In this document: positions 25,597-34,996 of the stretch, piece by piece | How the letters are laid out: each line of letters begins with the position of its first letter | Numbering within the stretch: the first letter of the stretch is position 1 | From: Cyclobacterium marinum DSM 745 | GTDB taxonomy: Bacteria > Bacteroidota > Bacteroidia > Cytophagales > Cyclobacteriaceae | Length of the DNA: 64,000 nucleotides | NCBI RefSeq assembly: GCF_000222485.1 | Contig: NC_015914.1 | Location: forward strand, 744,001-808,000 | Reading direction: 5' to 3' | Notes under the pieces: generated by a model | Told to the model about the DNA's origin: nothing | The model's input: only the letters and a program-made list of their open reading frames with translations | Databases searched by the model: none | Program-made: the position numbers and the translations under genes

Positions 25597-26535
25597 ATGA
25601 AAATCACCAAAACCAGATTGGCACCAACCCCTAGTGGTTACCTTCATTTGGGGAATGTACTTTCATTTCTTATTACTGTAAGCTTAGCCAAAAAGCATGG
25701 TGCAAAAATCCTACTTCGAATCGATGATTTGGATCACAAGCGCGTCAAAACCGAGTATATTCAAGATATTTTTGATACGCTAGACTTTTTGGAAATACCC
25801 TATGATGAAGGTCCTAAAAGCACAAAGGGGTTTCTTCAAGATTATTCTCAACGAAATCGTCTTTCAATTTACAAAGAATTTATTGACGAATTAAAAGAAA
25901 AAAGTAAAGTTTTCGCCTGCGAATGTTCCAGAAAAACCCTTTTAAACAAACATCCCAAAAGGTGGTACACAGGCACTTGCCTTGATAGAAACTTACCTCT
26001 AGACAAAAAACAAACTGCACTTAGAATAATTACTGACTTAACGCATACAATTAATATCAACCTTTATAATGAAGTAAATAAACCTCATCACCTTACAGAT
26101 GCTATGATTTTTTTTATAGTGCAAAAAAAAGATACCTACCCAAGTTATCAATTGGCATCTATGGCAGATGACATTTATTTTAACGTAGATTTTATTGTAA
26201 GAGGTATAGACCTGTGGCATTCAACACTTGCACAAGTTTACCTTTCTAGCCAGTTGCCAATGCAGCAGACATTTAATCAGGCGGTTTTCTACCACCATCA
26301 ATTGTATAAAGAAGAAGGAAAAAAGCTATCCAAATCCAATGGAAGTTATGCTATTCGTCAAATGATTAAAGCCGGGACAAAAAAAGAAGAAATTTACAAG
26401 AGGATAGGCAATCACTTGCATTTACCCCAACTAACGACCAATTTAGAAGAATTCTCAAGTCAATTCCTTCTTCAATTGGATCTATCATCAAAATCCGGTA
26501 TTGTCAATAGTTCTCCTCCTCTTAAGGCAGACTGA
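25597..26535 (+). CDS. GluQRS-like tRNA glutamyl-Q(34) synthetase
   Basis: The 312-aa protein is a truncated class I glutamyl-tRNA synthetase without an anticodon-binding domain. The first signature is APTPSGYLHLGN near 9-20 (HIGH variant HLGN). The zinc site is CECS followed by YTGTC near 108-128, and the second signature is KKLSKSNG near 247-254. Such enzymes attach glutamate to queuosine at position 34 of tRNA-Asp. It follows the CrtA-like gene by five bases. Its last 21 codons overlap the convergent oxidoreductase gene by 64 bases. Confidence 0.85.
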   Translation: MKITKTRLAPTPSGYLHLGNVLSFLITVSLAKKHGAKILLRIDDLDHKRVKTEYIQDIFDTLDFLEIPYDEGPKSTKGFLQDYSQRNRLSIYKEFIDELKEKSKVFACECSRKTLLNKHPKRWYTGTCLDRNLPLDKKQTALRIITDLTHTININLYNEVNKPHHLTDAMIFFIVQKKDTYPSYQLASMADDIYFNVDFIVRGIDLWHSTLAQVYLSSQLPMQQTFNQAVFYHHQLYKEEGKKLSKSNGSYAIRQMIKAGTKKEEIYKRIGNHLHLPQLTTNLEEFSSQFLLQLDLSSKSGIVNSSPPLKAD

Positions 26536-27683
26536 TGTGCCACAATGCCGGGAACAGTATATGCCATGGCTTCATATATATTGATTCTGGGCATACGGTC
26601 TTCCACAATGGATTGGATAAACTCATGGGTAAGAAAAGTATGAGAACCATCATGACCACTGTTGTGCCTCATTCTTTCAGGAAGCATATCCGTTTCCCAC
26701 CATTTGGTAATTTCATAAGGTGCTACTTTATTTCTAGTATGTTCAAAACCGGCATCATCCTTTGCCATTTCCGATGCATTGGTAACCATTGTAGGCTCGT
26801 TGGAATGACCTGTAGGTAAATAAAAGCTCATCTTCTCACCTCTCCATTCACCACGCTCGGCATTTCTTAGGGCTCCCTTCCAGTTAACTTCTACCCTAAA
26901 AGGATGCCCTTGATTGGTTTGAAAGAAAGCCGTTTCATTCCAAAACGGGTTGTTATAGGGATTATTTTCCAACAAGCCCTCCCCATTTCCATAACCAAGG
27001 CAACTAACCTTTTTCAATCTTTCTCCCGTAACACTTACCAATAATGCTGTGCAATGGGTAGGATAATTCATTGGTGCCAAACCATGTCGCCAAGTAGGCT
27101 TTCCATCTTCAAACCATAGAACTTCCAATCCAGGGTGGTTGTATTCTGCCGCAGCACTAAAGATCTCCCCAAAACGGCCTTCTTCATAGAGTTTTCTAGC
27201 GGTAATGGTCCCTTGCATGTATACACTGGTTTCCGCCATCATAAAGTTTTTCCCTGTACTTAAAACAGCTTCCTTTATTTCTTGGCACTCCTCAATAGTC
27301 ATCCCCAAAGGCACAGCACACATAACATGTTTCCCGGCCTTTAGACAAGCGAGGGTATGTTTGGCATGGTCAGGAGCAGGAGTTGCCAAAAAGACTGCAT
27401 CTATTTTGGAGTCCTTTAAAAGTAAATCAAGAGAAGTGTATGACTTATCGCAACCGTAAGTTTTCATTAAGTTATTTCTCCTATCCTCTCGGAGGTCACT
27501 GACAGCTTCTACAATGCAATTTGGGTGTTCATGAAATTGAAATGAGGCGCCAAACCTTCCTCCTACTATTCCTATCCTAACCTTTTTAGATGCTAAAAGA
27601 TCGGTAGAAAATGAATACAATGGAATTAGGCCTACTAGGCCGGTAATAAGGCTGGATTTCTGGATAAACTGTCTTCTTTTCAC
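26472..27683 (-). CDS. Gfo/Idh/MocA oxidoreductase, Tat-exported
   Basis: The 403-aa protein begins MKRRQFIQKSS plus a hydrophobic run, a twin-arginine signal, so it folds in the cytoplasm and acts in the periplasm. The NAD(P)-binding fold follows with RIGIVGGRFGASF near 36-48, FLATPAPDHAKHTLACLKAG near 97-116 and CAVPLGMTIEEC, where the usual EKP is replaced. The C-terminal domain has the catalytic-type histidines in NYPTHC near 205-210. The start is GTG at 27683; no upstream ATG exists in frame. Its substrate is probably a sugar or cyclitol (family inference). Confidence 0.88.
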   Translation of the reverse strand: MKRRQFIQKSSLITGLVGLIPLYSFSTDLLASKKVRIGIVGGRFGASFQFHEHPNCIVEAVSDLREDRRNNLMKTYGCDKSYTSLDLLLKDSKIDAVFLATPAPDHAKHTLACLKAGKHVMCAVPLGMTIEECQEIKEAVLSTGKNFMMAETSVYMQGTITARKLYEEGRFGEIFSAAAEYNHPGLEVLWFEDGKPTWRHGLAPMNYPTHCTALLVSVTGERLKKVSCLGYGNGEGLLENNPYNNPFWNETAFFQTNQGHPFRVEVNWKGALRNAERGEWRGEKMSFYLPTGHSNEPTMVTNASEMAKDDAGFEHTRNKVAPYEITKWWETDMLPERMRHNSGHDGSHTFLTHEFIQSIVEDRMPRINIYEAMAYTVPGIVAHQSALRGGELLTIPDFDDRSN

Positions 27684-28106
27684 GGTATCAAACGATAAAT
27701 AAAATAAAATTAATAATTGGCCACTCTTATATTGGCACTGGTCATCAATTAAGTATTGAAAACTTAATAAATACTAAACTTTAAAAATAGCAAACTACGG
27801 ATAAATCCAAACAACATATTGCATAAACGGCAAATAAAGGATAAAACTGTCAATAAAAAAATTTGTATATTAGGTGATATCCATCTAGAACCAAAACTTT
27901 AATTGATAGTGCTTATCACCCTGTTGATTTTTAAATTTATGTAAAAAAATTGAACCACTTACTTTACTTTGAATTAAAATAAAAATGGTATCAAAACTCC
28001 AATTCAATTAGTAGGCTAGAGATAATAGATTAAAGAAAGATGACCAATAATTTTAATTCTTAGCATTAATCCTTCTAAATTGCTTTACAATAAACCAATT
28101 GAACCC
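27684..28106. other. Divergent intergenic region
   Basis: About 420 AT-rich bases separate two divergent Tat-exported sugar-enzyme genes. It must contain both promoters. I see no coding remnant or repeat and no confident promoter match. Confidence 0.5.
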
Positions 28107-28994
28107 ATGAAAGAAACTAACCCAAGAAGAAGTGTGCTAAAAAAAATGGCAGGAACGGGGCTTGCAGGTTTGCTTGTACCATCGATATCAAACAGGCTAG
28201 CCGCAGCTGAATCAAGCTTACCGGAAGGTATAAAGGGCAATGTCAATCATTCTGTATGCAGATGGTGTTACAATGACATTGCATTTGAAGACCTTTGTAA
28301 AGCAGCAGTAGAAATCGGATTAAAATCTATTGAATTGGCCGGTCCTGAGGAGTGGCCAATACTATCAAAATATGGTCTGGACTGTGCAATGCCTTGGGGA
28401 GCAGGGTTGGGTATTGAAAAAGGATGGAACAATCCTGACCTACATGAGGAATTAATAGAAAGTTATAAAAAAGTCATACCTAAGGTGGCAAAGGCAGGAT
28501 ATAAACAAATTATCTGTTTTTCCGGCAACAGAAATGGTTTGGATGATGAAATGGGTATAAAAAATTGTGCGATGGGCTTAAAAAAAGTGATGCCAATCGC
28601 AGAAAAACATGGTGTAACGATGTGTATGGAACTACTTAACAGCAAAGTAGACCATAAGGATTATCAGGCAGATCACACAGCCTGGGGAGTTGCCTTATGT
28701 AAAGAAGTGGGTAGTGATAAAATGAAATTACTGTATGACATCTACCATATGCAAATTATGGAAGGAGATGTAATAGCTACCATTAAAGCACATCACACCT
28801 ATATTTCTCATTACCATACAGGCGGAGTTCCGGGTCGCAATGAAATTGATGAAAGTCAGGAGCTATATTACCCGGCAATTGTAAAAGCCATATTGGCCAC
28901 AGGCTATTCAGGTTATATCGGCCAAGAATTTATCCCAAAAAGGCCTGATAAACTGGCTTCATTACAACAAGGAGTAGAAATCTGCGATGTTTAA
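28107..28994 (+). CDS. Hydroxypyruvate isomerase-like TIM-barrel protein, Tat-exported
   Basis: The 295-aa protein begins MKETNPRRSVLKKMAG, a twin-arginine signal. It continues as a xylose-isomerase-like TIM barrel: HSVCRWCYND near 50-59, KSIELAGPEEW, a metal-type Glu in CMELLNSK near 175, YDIYHMQIMEGD near 210-221, and YIGQEFIP near 272-279. It matches the hydroxypyruvate isomerase group often found beside Gfo/Idh proteins, although the true substrate is unknown. The ATG at 28107 is preferred over a TTG nine codons upstream because of the signal. It is divergent from the Gfo/Idh gene. Confidence 0.85.
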   Translation: MKETNPRRSVLKKMAGTGLAGLLVPSISNRLAAAESSLPEGIKGNVNHSVCRWCYNDIAFEDLCKAAVEIGLKSIELAGPEEWPILSKYGLDCAMPWGAGLGIEKGWNNPDLHEELIESYKKVIPKVAKAGYKQIICFSGNRNGLDDEMGIKNCAMGLKKVMPIAEKHGVTMCMELLNSKVDHKDYQADHTAWGVALCKEVGSDKMKLLYDIYHMQIMEGDVIATIKAHHTYISHYHTGGVPGRNEIDESQELYYPAIVKAILATGYSGYIGQEFIPKRPDKLASLQQGVEICDV

Positions 28995-29177
28995 ATGTAA
29001 TTTCATGTTCAAGATAATGAACCTGTTATCAATCACATTAAGATATTTTCAAAAACCACCAATTAGTAAAAATTCCGATGGATGGATGTTTTTAAAAATT
29101 CAGGAGATTTAAAAATAGCTCTTAATTTTAACCCATAATATCTAGCTAACCCTCTGATCACTGAGGATTAAAAATTA

Positions 29178-29223
29178 AAGACAAAAAAAAAGGCGTTGTT
29201 AAACAACGCCTTTTTTTTGTCTT
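29178..29223. terminator. Bidirectional terminator between TIM-barrel and wecA-like genes
   Basis: AGGCGTTGTT (29191-29200) pairs with AACAACGCCT (29202-29211), flanked by A8 on one side and T7 on the other, and further by GAC/GTC. It acts for either convergent transcript and closes the minus-strand polysaccharide locus. Confidence 0.85.
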
Positions 29224-29232
29224 AAATATGCC

Positions 29233-30399
29233 TCAGTTCATATTGATTTTATTGTCTGTAAATATATTTTTAGCAATGGAAGGTTTTCTTTTGGTTTGCT
29301 TCCTTTTTTTCCGCGTATAATTTTCCCCTAATACAAGGGGAGCTTTCTTGCAATTATCTTTGACTTTTTGTAGTGTTTTCTTGTCCATCCATATTCCTAG
29401 AGATGTAGCAATTAATATGAGAACCGGAAGTAAGACATGATCATTTAAAGCATAGCCAAAAAACACAATTGATATAAAGGTCAACTTCACTACTACTAAA
29501 ATCAATGAAACTTGGTCATGCTGTAATCCCATCCTTAGTAAAAAGTGATGAACGTGGCTTTTATCAGGCTTCAATGGTGATTTTCCATTTTTGGTTCTCT
29601 TAATAAATATTCTAACTGTATCATAAATCGGGACGATCAAGAAAGCTAAGCCGGCTGAAAAAGGGGCATTTAATTTCAGCCCTTCCCAAGGAGCCATGAG
29701 ACCTGTTTTGTCAACAAATAAAATTACCAATACGGTAAGGCAAAACCCAACACTTAAGGATCCGGTATCGCCCATAAAGATTTTAGCTGGATGCCAATTA
29801 AACACCAGAAAAGCCAATATCCCTCCCACTAATGTAAAAGAGATCAGACTATATGAGATCATTCCGGCAGTATAAAACCAAAATCCTAGAATACTTAAAG
29901 TCACTAAACTTAAAGAACCGGCTAATCCGTCTGCACCATCAATTAAATTAAAAGAATTGGTCAGTGCTAAAATTGCGAAAAAAGTCACACCAACACTTAC
30001 AAGATATGGGATTTCATATATCCCCATAAAACCATACAAACCGGAGATACGAATATCTGCCATCACGATTACGAAAAAGGCAGGTATTGATTGTCCTATT
30101 AGCTTTTGAACAGCTGTTAACTCAATTAGATCATCTCTTAATCCAACCGAAAACATAATCGCTAATGCAACTAAAAAATACCGGGTTTCAACAATCTGAT
30201 CAAAACTTAACCATGCAAACAAACCGACGAAAGTAGCAAAAACAATAGCAATTCCACCCATCGACGGGATCTTGCCTGCATGAATTCTCCTTCCGCCAGG
30301 CGACTCAGTAAAATTGATTTTCTTAAGAATCAAAATCAGTACAGGAGTCATTAAAAAACCAAAGAAAAATGAAGTTACTGTTGCCAGAAAAATGTTCAT
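29233..30399 (-). CDS. WecA/TagO-like undecaprenyl-phosphate sugar-1-phosphate transferase
   Basis: This enzyme starts polysaccharide assembly by transferring a HexNAc-1-phosphate (usually GlcNAc) to the lipid carrier at the inner membrane. The 388-aa protein has about eleven helices. The acidic LRDDL motif is near 86-90. NSFNLIDGADGLAG is near 146-159, NWHPAKIFMGDTGS near 205-218, and SHVHHFLLRMG near 283-293. The C-terminal tail is basic (KKRKQTKRKPS). The ATG at 30399 is preferred over a GTG nine codons upstream. It is the last gene of the locus, separated from wzi by about 1 kb of gene debris. Confidence 0.92.
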   Translation of the reverse strand: MNIFLATVTSFFFGFLMTPVLILILKKINFTESPGGRRIHAGKIPSMGGIAIVFATFVGLFAWLSFDQIVETRYFLVALAIMFSVGLRDDLIELTAVQKLIGQSIPAFFVIVMADIRISGLYGFMGIYEIPYLVSVGVTFFAILALTNSFNLIDGADGLAGSLSLVTLSILGFWFYTAGMISYSLISFTLVGGILAFLVFNWHPAKIFMGDTGSLSVGFCLTVLVILFVDKTGLMAPWEGLKLNAPFSAGLAFLIVPIYDTVRIFIKRTKNGKSPLKPDKSHVHHFLLRMGLQHDQVSLILVVVKLTFISIVFFGYALNDHVLLPVLILIATSLGIWMDKKTLQKVKDNCKKAPLVLGENYTRKKRKQTKRKPSIAKNIFTDNKINMN

Positions 30400-30497
30400 A
30401 GTAAAAGGATTTTGACAAAAATACACATAAGCATCTTACAATATTATAATTACTCTATAAAATTTCATAAAAAAATTATTTAACCTCACCCTTTATA

Positions 30498-30662
30498 CTA
30501 GATGCTATACCATTCTATAAATTGAGTTTTATCATTATTTAACTGTGTATGTGGCATATAACCTAATTCTTTCGCTATTACTCTCTTATCTGAACAGCTT
30601 AAGGGAAAGTTTCTAGGTTGCAAAGGAAGTAAAATTAAATTGGATTTCATTTCAAGACAATT
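30498..30662 (-). pseudogene. C-terminal remnant of a nucleotide-sugar epimerase (SDR family)
   Basis: The minus strand encodes 54 residues that read like the C terminus of UDP-glucuronate 4-epimerase-type SDR enzymes. LLPLQPRNFP corresponds to the usual LPxQPGDVP. KELGYMPHTQL matches LGYxPxT, and QFIEWYSI matches FVEWY before the stop. An in-frame TAG lies directly upstream and the catalytic N-terminal 270 residues are absent. It is a decayed gene inside the polysaccharide locus, between wzi and the wecA-like gene. Confidence 0.75.
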
Positions 30663-31483
30663 CTAAATAAAATATAAGGTTAAAAAGAATAAAACTTGAG
30701 GAAACAATAATAGGTAAAACTATTAGGACCTTAAGGTTTAATATTTTCACAGATACCAAATCTCCAAATTTAATTTTTCAGGTTCATTTGAAACTTATTA
30801 TAAACACGTTACAAGCCTGCCCTCAATAAACCTTCCGGTAACCCTATCATGATAATAGCCTCTACTGGTTTTTCCCTCAATTTCAGCTATAGTAAACAGA
30901 AATAGTGCCATATATCTCCTTCTGATGACTCACTTACAAGGAAAACACATAAACAACTGGTATACAACCAAATAACAATTGCACAAGAATGGATTATTAT
31001 TGTGCTTGAAAAATCAGAAGCACCAGCTACTCAAAAATTTATATTCAGGTTGATGAAAAGAACGTTAAGAAAATAAACATAACAAAAGTAAACTTAAGTT
31101 AAAAACCTTAAATTATTTGTATAAAGGGTCCTAAAATTATCCCATCTACTTCTGTATTTGACTCGGAATGAACAAACAAATTTATCAGCAAACGCCAATA
31201 CCTTATAATACAATATTTTTTAAAAATATTATATACACCTTCTTTAGCATATAAATTCAATTTGGAAAAAATGTAATTTTGAAAGGACAAATTTAAGAAC
31301 TGATCTGTAACTCATATAAATTGGACCAATTCTGAATCCTAGTTTGATTTATTTTAAAGAATATAACATAAACCATTGACATTATTTCCCCCTACAATTT
31401 TCTATACTTTTACCTTACATACTTCATCCAAGTCCATCCCTATAAATCAAAAGCCCTTGTGAGAAAAGTCTACAGTAAGATTA
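30663..31483. other. Gene debris and AT-rich sequence between wzi and wecA-like genes
   Basis: No intact gene is recognised in about 820 bases. Two minus-strand frames stand out. One is a 37-codon frame at 30798-30911 with AAGGAG four bases before its ATG, an unusually good Shine-Dalgarno for this genome. The other, at 31108-31290, opens with TTG and ends in NTEVDGIILGPFIQII, which vaguely recalls hexapeptide acyltransferases. Both may be leftovers of lost polysaccharide genes. Confidence 0.4.
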
Positions 31484-33160
31484 TTATCTGTTTGTACCTA
31501 TTAGATACACCAAATGGATTTTACCGTGAAAAGAAAGCATGTTTTTTCCTTTCGGGAAAAATTCGTTGGTAGATGGATCACTTTGCCATTGGTAATTTGT
31601 GCCATTCACCAATTGAAATTGAGAGCCTAGTAAAAAGTCATTCCATTTCCTATTTGCCAGAATCCCAACAGTAAAATCCACCCAAGGGAGCATCTCACTA
31701 TCCTGACCAAAAGCCCTGTAATAAAAGTCTTGGTGATTGGCTATTCGTTCTACCATTATCCCCAGTTTGTTGAATCCTTCAACAACTGCCACTTCAAAAG
31801 TTTGGCCATTACTACCCGTACCAATGCCTGAGCCCAGTGCTTTCCCCCTATTTGTAAAGCCCCTTACTTGATAATGCGTAGACCAAGAAGTTCTTCCACC
31901 AAGACCTTCATATCGAATGTATCTATTAACAGATTCCTGCTGATGAACAATTTCACTTCGAATTTGAAGATAGGTGTTTTTCTTGCCAAGGGAGATTAAT
32001 TTTTGAAAACCCATTAAATAGGCTCGGGAATGTTCTGGGTTCAGTATGGCATCCCTCCAAGTCAAGGCATGGTCTCTCCTGCCATACTCTCCATATATTT
32101 CAAATTTTGCCTTTTTGCTTAAGAATTTAAAAAACAGAGTTGCTTGTTGGTCTCGAGCCTCACTATCAAAGGCCACAGAGTTTCCATCTTGAAAAAATTC
32201 CTTTTTTTGAAAGGCATCAAAGATTGGGAAATAATCTCGAAACTGGTCCCCTTGCTTGGCGCTATACTGCTGAAATGTTCGAATAAAACCTAAATATAAA
32301 CCTGGAACCCATTTAGGCTGATAACTTATATTGATGGCGTTTAGGTACCTCCAATCATCGTCTAGTGGGAGGAAATACAATTCATTAAGCGTGTCATCTT
32401 GCGAGGCAGGCATTCCCGAACTCTCCAATCTCCCTACTATCAATTGTCCTTCAAAATGTCCCATAAAGGTTTTTAGGGGCCGATGAGAGTTTAAGGTAAG
32501 GTGAGGAAAACTTTCTGCATTACCGGAGAATGTCAAGGAACTCCATTGCCCCGGCCCCCACCATAAAGTACGGGTGGAAATCCCTGTTTCAAAACCCCCA
32601 AACCTTGCAGTTAGGCTGGATTGGCCCCACCATAACCTGCTGGAATTCCCATTTGCAAGTAATTCCGGCCGGTCATTTCTATTCCAATAATGAAATCTAT
32701 CATTTAAAACTTGACGGGAAAAATCACTCCCAAACCCTTGATAATTTTTGTTTTGGGCAAAGACAAATTCTGGTTGTAACTGAAGATATAAGAAACCTAG
32801 TCTTCCGTACCCCCCCGCGCTAATGTATTGTTCATACCCCCTTCCATTGTGCATGCCAAACCCACCATACCCATAAGGTCTCTTGCTATTATATAGCATG
32901 GTTGATTGTACCGGGAATACTGTATAACTAATCTTATTTTCTTCCTTATTTGGAGATAAGAAAAGAGATTGAACAGAAAGATTAGGCCTTAAACCATCTT
33001 GATTAAGTGAATCTAATTCATCTGAAAATAGTAATTTTCTTCTGCCATACTCTTCTACTATAGGTGTTCCTGGGGCCAAGTTTTGGGAAAAAGACTTGTT
33101 TATCCCAAAAAATAAAAGCAGAATAATCAGCCAGTTTTTCAATTGGTATTTCTTTGTCAT
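31484..33160 (-). CDS. Capsule assembly Wzi-family outer-membrane protein
   Basis: The 558-aa protein has a signal peptide (WLIILLLFFGINKSFSQ, cleavage near 27) and a beta-barrel pattern rich in aromatic strand ends. Features fit the Wzi family: the RPYGYGGFGMHNGRGYEQ region and RTLWWGPGQWSSLTFSGNA near 195-213. Wzi holds or organises capsule at the outer membrane. The ATG at 33160 is preferred over a TTG ten codons upstream that lies near the previous stop. It follows the Alg13-like gene by 16 bases. Confidence 0.87.
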   Translation of the reverse strand: MTKKYQLKNWLIILLLFFGINKSFSQNLAPGTPIVEEYGRRKLLFSDELDSLNQDGLRPNLSVQSLFLSPNKEENKISYTVFPVQSTMLYNSKRPYGYGGFGMHNGRGYEQYISAGGYGRLGFLYLQLQPEFVFAQNKNYQGFGSDFSRQVLNDRFHYWNRNDRPELLANGNSSRLWWGQSSLTARFGGFETGISTRTLWWGPGQWSSLTFSGNAESFPHLTLNSHRPLKTFMGHFEGQLIVGRLESSGMPASQDDTLNELYFLPLDDDWRYLNAINISYQPKWVPGLYLGFIRTFQQYSAKQGDQFRDYFPIFDAFQKKEFFQDGNSVAFDSEARDQQATLFFKFLSKKAKFEIYGEYGRRDHALTWRDAILNPEHSRAYLMGFQKLISLGKKNTYLQIRSEIVHQQESVNRYIRYEGLGGRTSWSTHYQVRGFTNRGKALGSGIGTGSNGQTFEVAVVEGFNKLGIMVERIANHQDFYYRAFGQDSEMLPWVDFTVGILANRKWNDFLLGSQFQLVNGTNYQWQSDPSTNEFFPKGKNMLSFHGKIHLVYLIGTNR

Positions 33161-33176
33161 GTAATTAATGCTGATT

Positions 33177-33641
33177 TTACTTGTTTTCAAGATCTTCCAA
33201 ACAAAAAGATATTATTTCTCGAGTCTTATCAAAATCATGTTTTTCAAAAACCCTCATGTCAGATTTAGAAGCACTTAGTATTCTTTCAGGTAATTCAGAA
33301 AAATCATTTATAGAAATGGCATATCCATTGGTTGCCATAAATTCTGCAATGTCTAATTGATGGTTATCAACTCTCTCGGTATTTGGAACAATTATTATCT
33401 TCTTTTTTAACTCCAATAATTTATAAATAGTACCTGCTCCTGCATGGCAAATGACCAAATCAGAGGCTATGTAATAGGTATTGATTTCAGAGTTAAATCT
33501 AAAAAAAGGGAAGTTTACCGGCTTGTATTTTCCATCGGCAATTTGGAAAGTAATTTCGTGACCCAGCCCAATACATTCTTCATCCAAATACTTAATTAAA
33601 GAGTCAAACCTAGTTGTCCCGACAGTAACCAAAATTTTCAT
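33177..33641 (-). CDS. Alg13-like glycosyltransferase subunit (PssE/EpsF type)
   Basis: The 154-aa protein is a lone C-terminal GT28-type domain. MKILVTVGTTRFDSL opens it, and VICHAGAGTIYKLLELKKKIIIVPN near 63-87 is the UDP-sugar-binding region. In polysaccharide loci such proteins pair with an Alg14-like membrane anchor to form one split glycosyltransferase. The pairing is supported here by the ATGA overlap (33638-33641) with the Alg14-like gene. The donor sugar is unknown. Confidence 0.9.
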   Translation of the reverse strand: MKILVTVGTTRFDSLIKYLDEECIGLGHEITFQIADGKYKPVNFPFFRFNSEINTYYIASDLVICHAGAGTIYKLLELKKKIIIVPNTERVDNHQLDIAEFMATNGYAISINDFSELPERILSASKSDMRVFEKHDFDKTREIISFCLEDLENK

Positions 33642-34129
33642 AGTAATCCTGAGTAAATGGCTTTAGGGTAAAACTTAAATAAAGACCTGTTTTGAATATA
33701 GAATTTGTCGGCAATTCTGTACATCACTTTTCCAGCGTAGGACTGGGTTTCAAAGCGTGACCAAGTTTCAATAAAAACAATTTTCGTTTTCTTTAATTTA
33801 AATAAAATAGAAAAAGGAATTGCCAAACCCGGCCCGGTTGAAATCACTGAGAGAACTTTGTAATTCTTATTGATCTTAGAAAAACAAGAAATAAAATTAT
33901 AATACTTCCTTGGAATACTAAAGAGATTCATAAACGAAAAATACTTGTTTCTAAACGGAGGCTGTTCGAAGGTCTCAACAATACTCGGATGAATGATTGA
34001 TGCTTCACTTTCGGAAATCCCTATAAAGCTAACGTTCCCGAACTCCTTGTTAATCCCAGTTAACAACTTCTCCATTTGGGCTTTATGCCCTCCTGATCCG
34101 TAAATCAAAAGTATAACCTTAGGCTTCAT
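33638..34129 (-). CDS. Alg14-like glycosyltransferase anchor subunit (PssD/EpsE type)
   Basis: The 163-aa protein begins KVILLIYGSGGHKAQME, the GGH motif of Alg14/PssD proteins. The middle contains VISTGPGLAIPFSILFK near 93-109, then KIVFIETWSRFETQSYAG. It recruits the Alg13-like catalytic subunit to the membrane. Its ATG overlaps the preceding GT2 stop as TAATG, and its stop overlaps the next start as ATGA, so all three genes are coupled. Confidence 0.9.
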   Translation of the reverse strand: MKPKVILLIYGSGGHKAQMEKLLTGINKEFGNVSFIGISESEASIIHPSIVETFEQPPFRNKYFSFMNLFSIPRKYYNFISCFSKINKNYKVLSVISTGPGLAIPFSILFKLKKTKIVFIETWSRFETQSYAGKVMYRIADKFYIQNRSLFKFYPKAIYSGLL

Positions 34130-34995
34130 TATTTACCAAGTAATTTATAAAAGAACCTGTTTTTATAGTATTTTATTGCCAAGGGATCTTCAATTCTATC
34201 TATATTATTTTTAGCTGATTCCTTATAACCATTGATATATTGCCTTGCATCATCCTTTTTCCCTAACAAGTACATTCTTGCAGCTCCGGCTAGAACATAT
34301 AAATAGGGGACATGCCGCATATAGGCAGACTTACCATAGTACTCAAACCCAAATTTCGCACCACGTTGCCTTAGACTAACTTCTAGTTCAGGAAAAGATT
34401 TTACTTTCCATCCTAGCATAATCGCTCTGGCTGCAGATACAGAGTCCTGTGAAATGGAGATTGAATAATCAGTTTGATCTAAACAAGCCCTTCGCCAAAC
34501 CCTAAAACCGCTTGGCGCAAAGCTTTTGTTTACATAGCTAGTAATGATTTCATTACCATAATCCTCTTGTTGCTTAGAAGCCGAAGCTATTCCTAGTTTA
34601 GGGTTATTCTCAAATTTTTTAAGTAGCACCTCGTAATAGACATTTTCAGGAAATACATCACTATCAAGGATTCCTACATACCCATATTTAAAGTCCTTCT
34701 CAAGGGATAAGATCTTATTTAATCCAAACTTTATGATTCGACTGTATTTTGGCCCCAAGGCATAAGACTGATCCACATCCTCATAATTGACCAGCTGAAT
34801 CCTGGTATTTTTAAAAGCAGCTCCGTGTTTCTTTATTTCCTCCTCAAATACTTCAACGGTATTGTCTGTACTTCCATCATTAATAAATATCCATAAATCC
34901 GGCCTTTTAGTTTGTTCAGCCATACTTCCCACTAACTTGGGGATATTTTTGGCCTCATTTTTTGCCGGAGTTACAATAGCAAGTTTTCCTGTCAT
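34129..34995 (-). CDS. Family 2 glycosyltransferase
   Basis: The 288-aa protein has a GT-A fold: LAIVTPAKNEAKNIPKL at the N terminus, FINDGSTDNT near 37-46, and the metal-binding DSD in GILDSDVFPE near 110-119. A later SFAPSGFRVWRR and SISQDSV suggest the acceptor region. The donor and acceptor are unknown. It starts one base after the Wzy-like stop and is coupled to the Alg14-like gene. Confidence 0.88.
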   Translation of the reverse strand: MTGKLAIVTPAKNEAKNIPKLVGSMAEQTKRPDLWIFINDGSTDNTVEVFEEEIKKHGAAFKNTRIQLVNYEDVDQSYALGPKYSRIIKFGLNKILSLEKDFKYGYVGILDSDVFPENVYYEVLLKKFENNPKLGIASASKQQEDYGNEIITSYVNKSFAPSGFRVWRRACLDQTDYSISISQDSVSAARAIMLGWKVKSFPELEVSLRQRGAKFGFEYYGKSAYMRHVPYLYVLAGAARMYLLGKKDDARQYINGYKESAKNNIDRIEDPLAIKYYKNRFFYKLLGK

Positions 34996-34996
34996 T

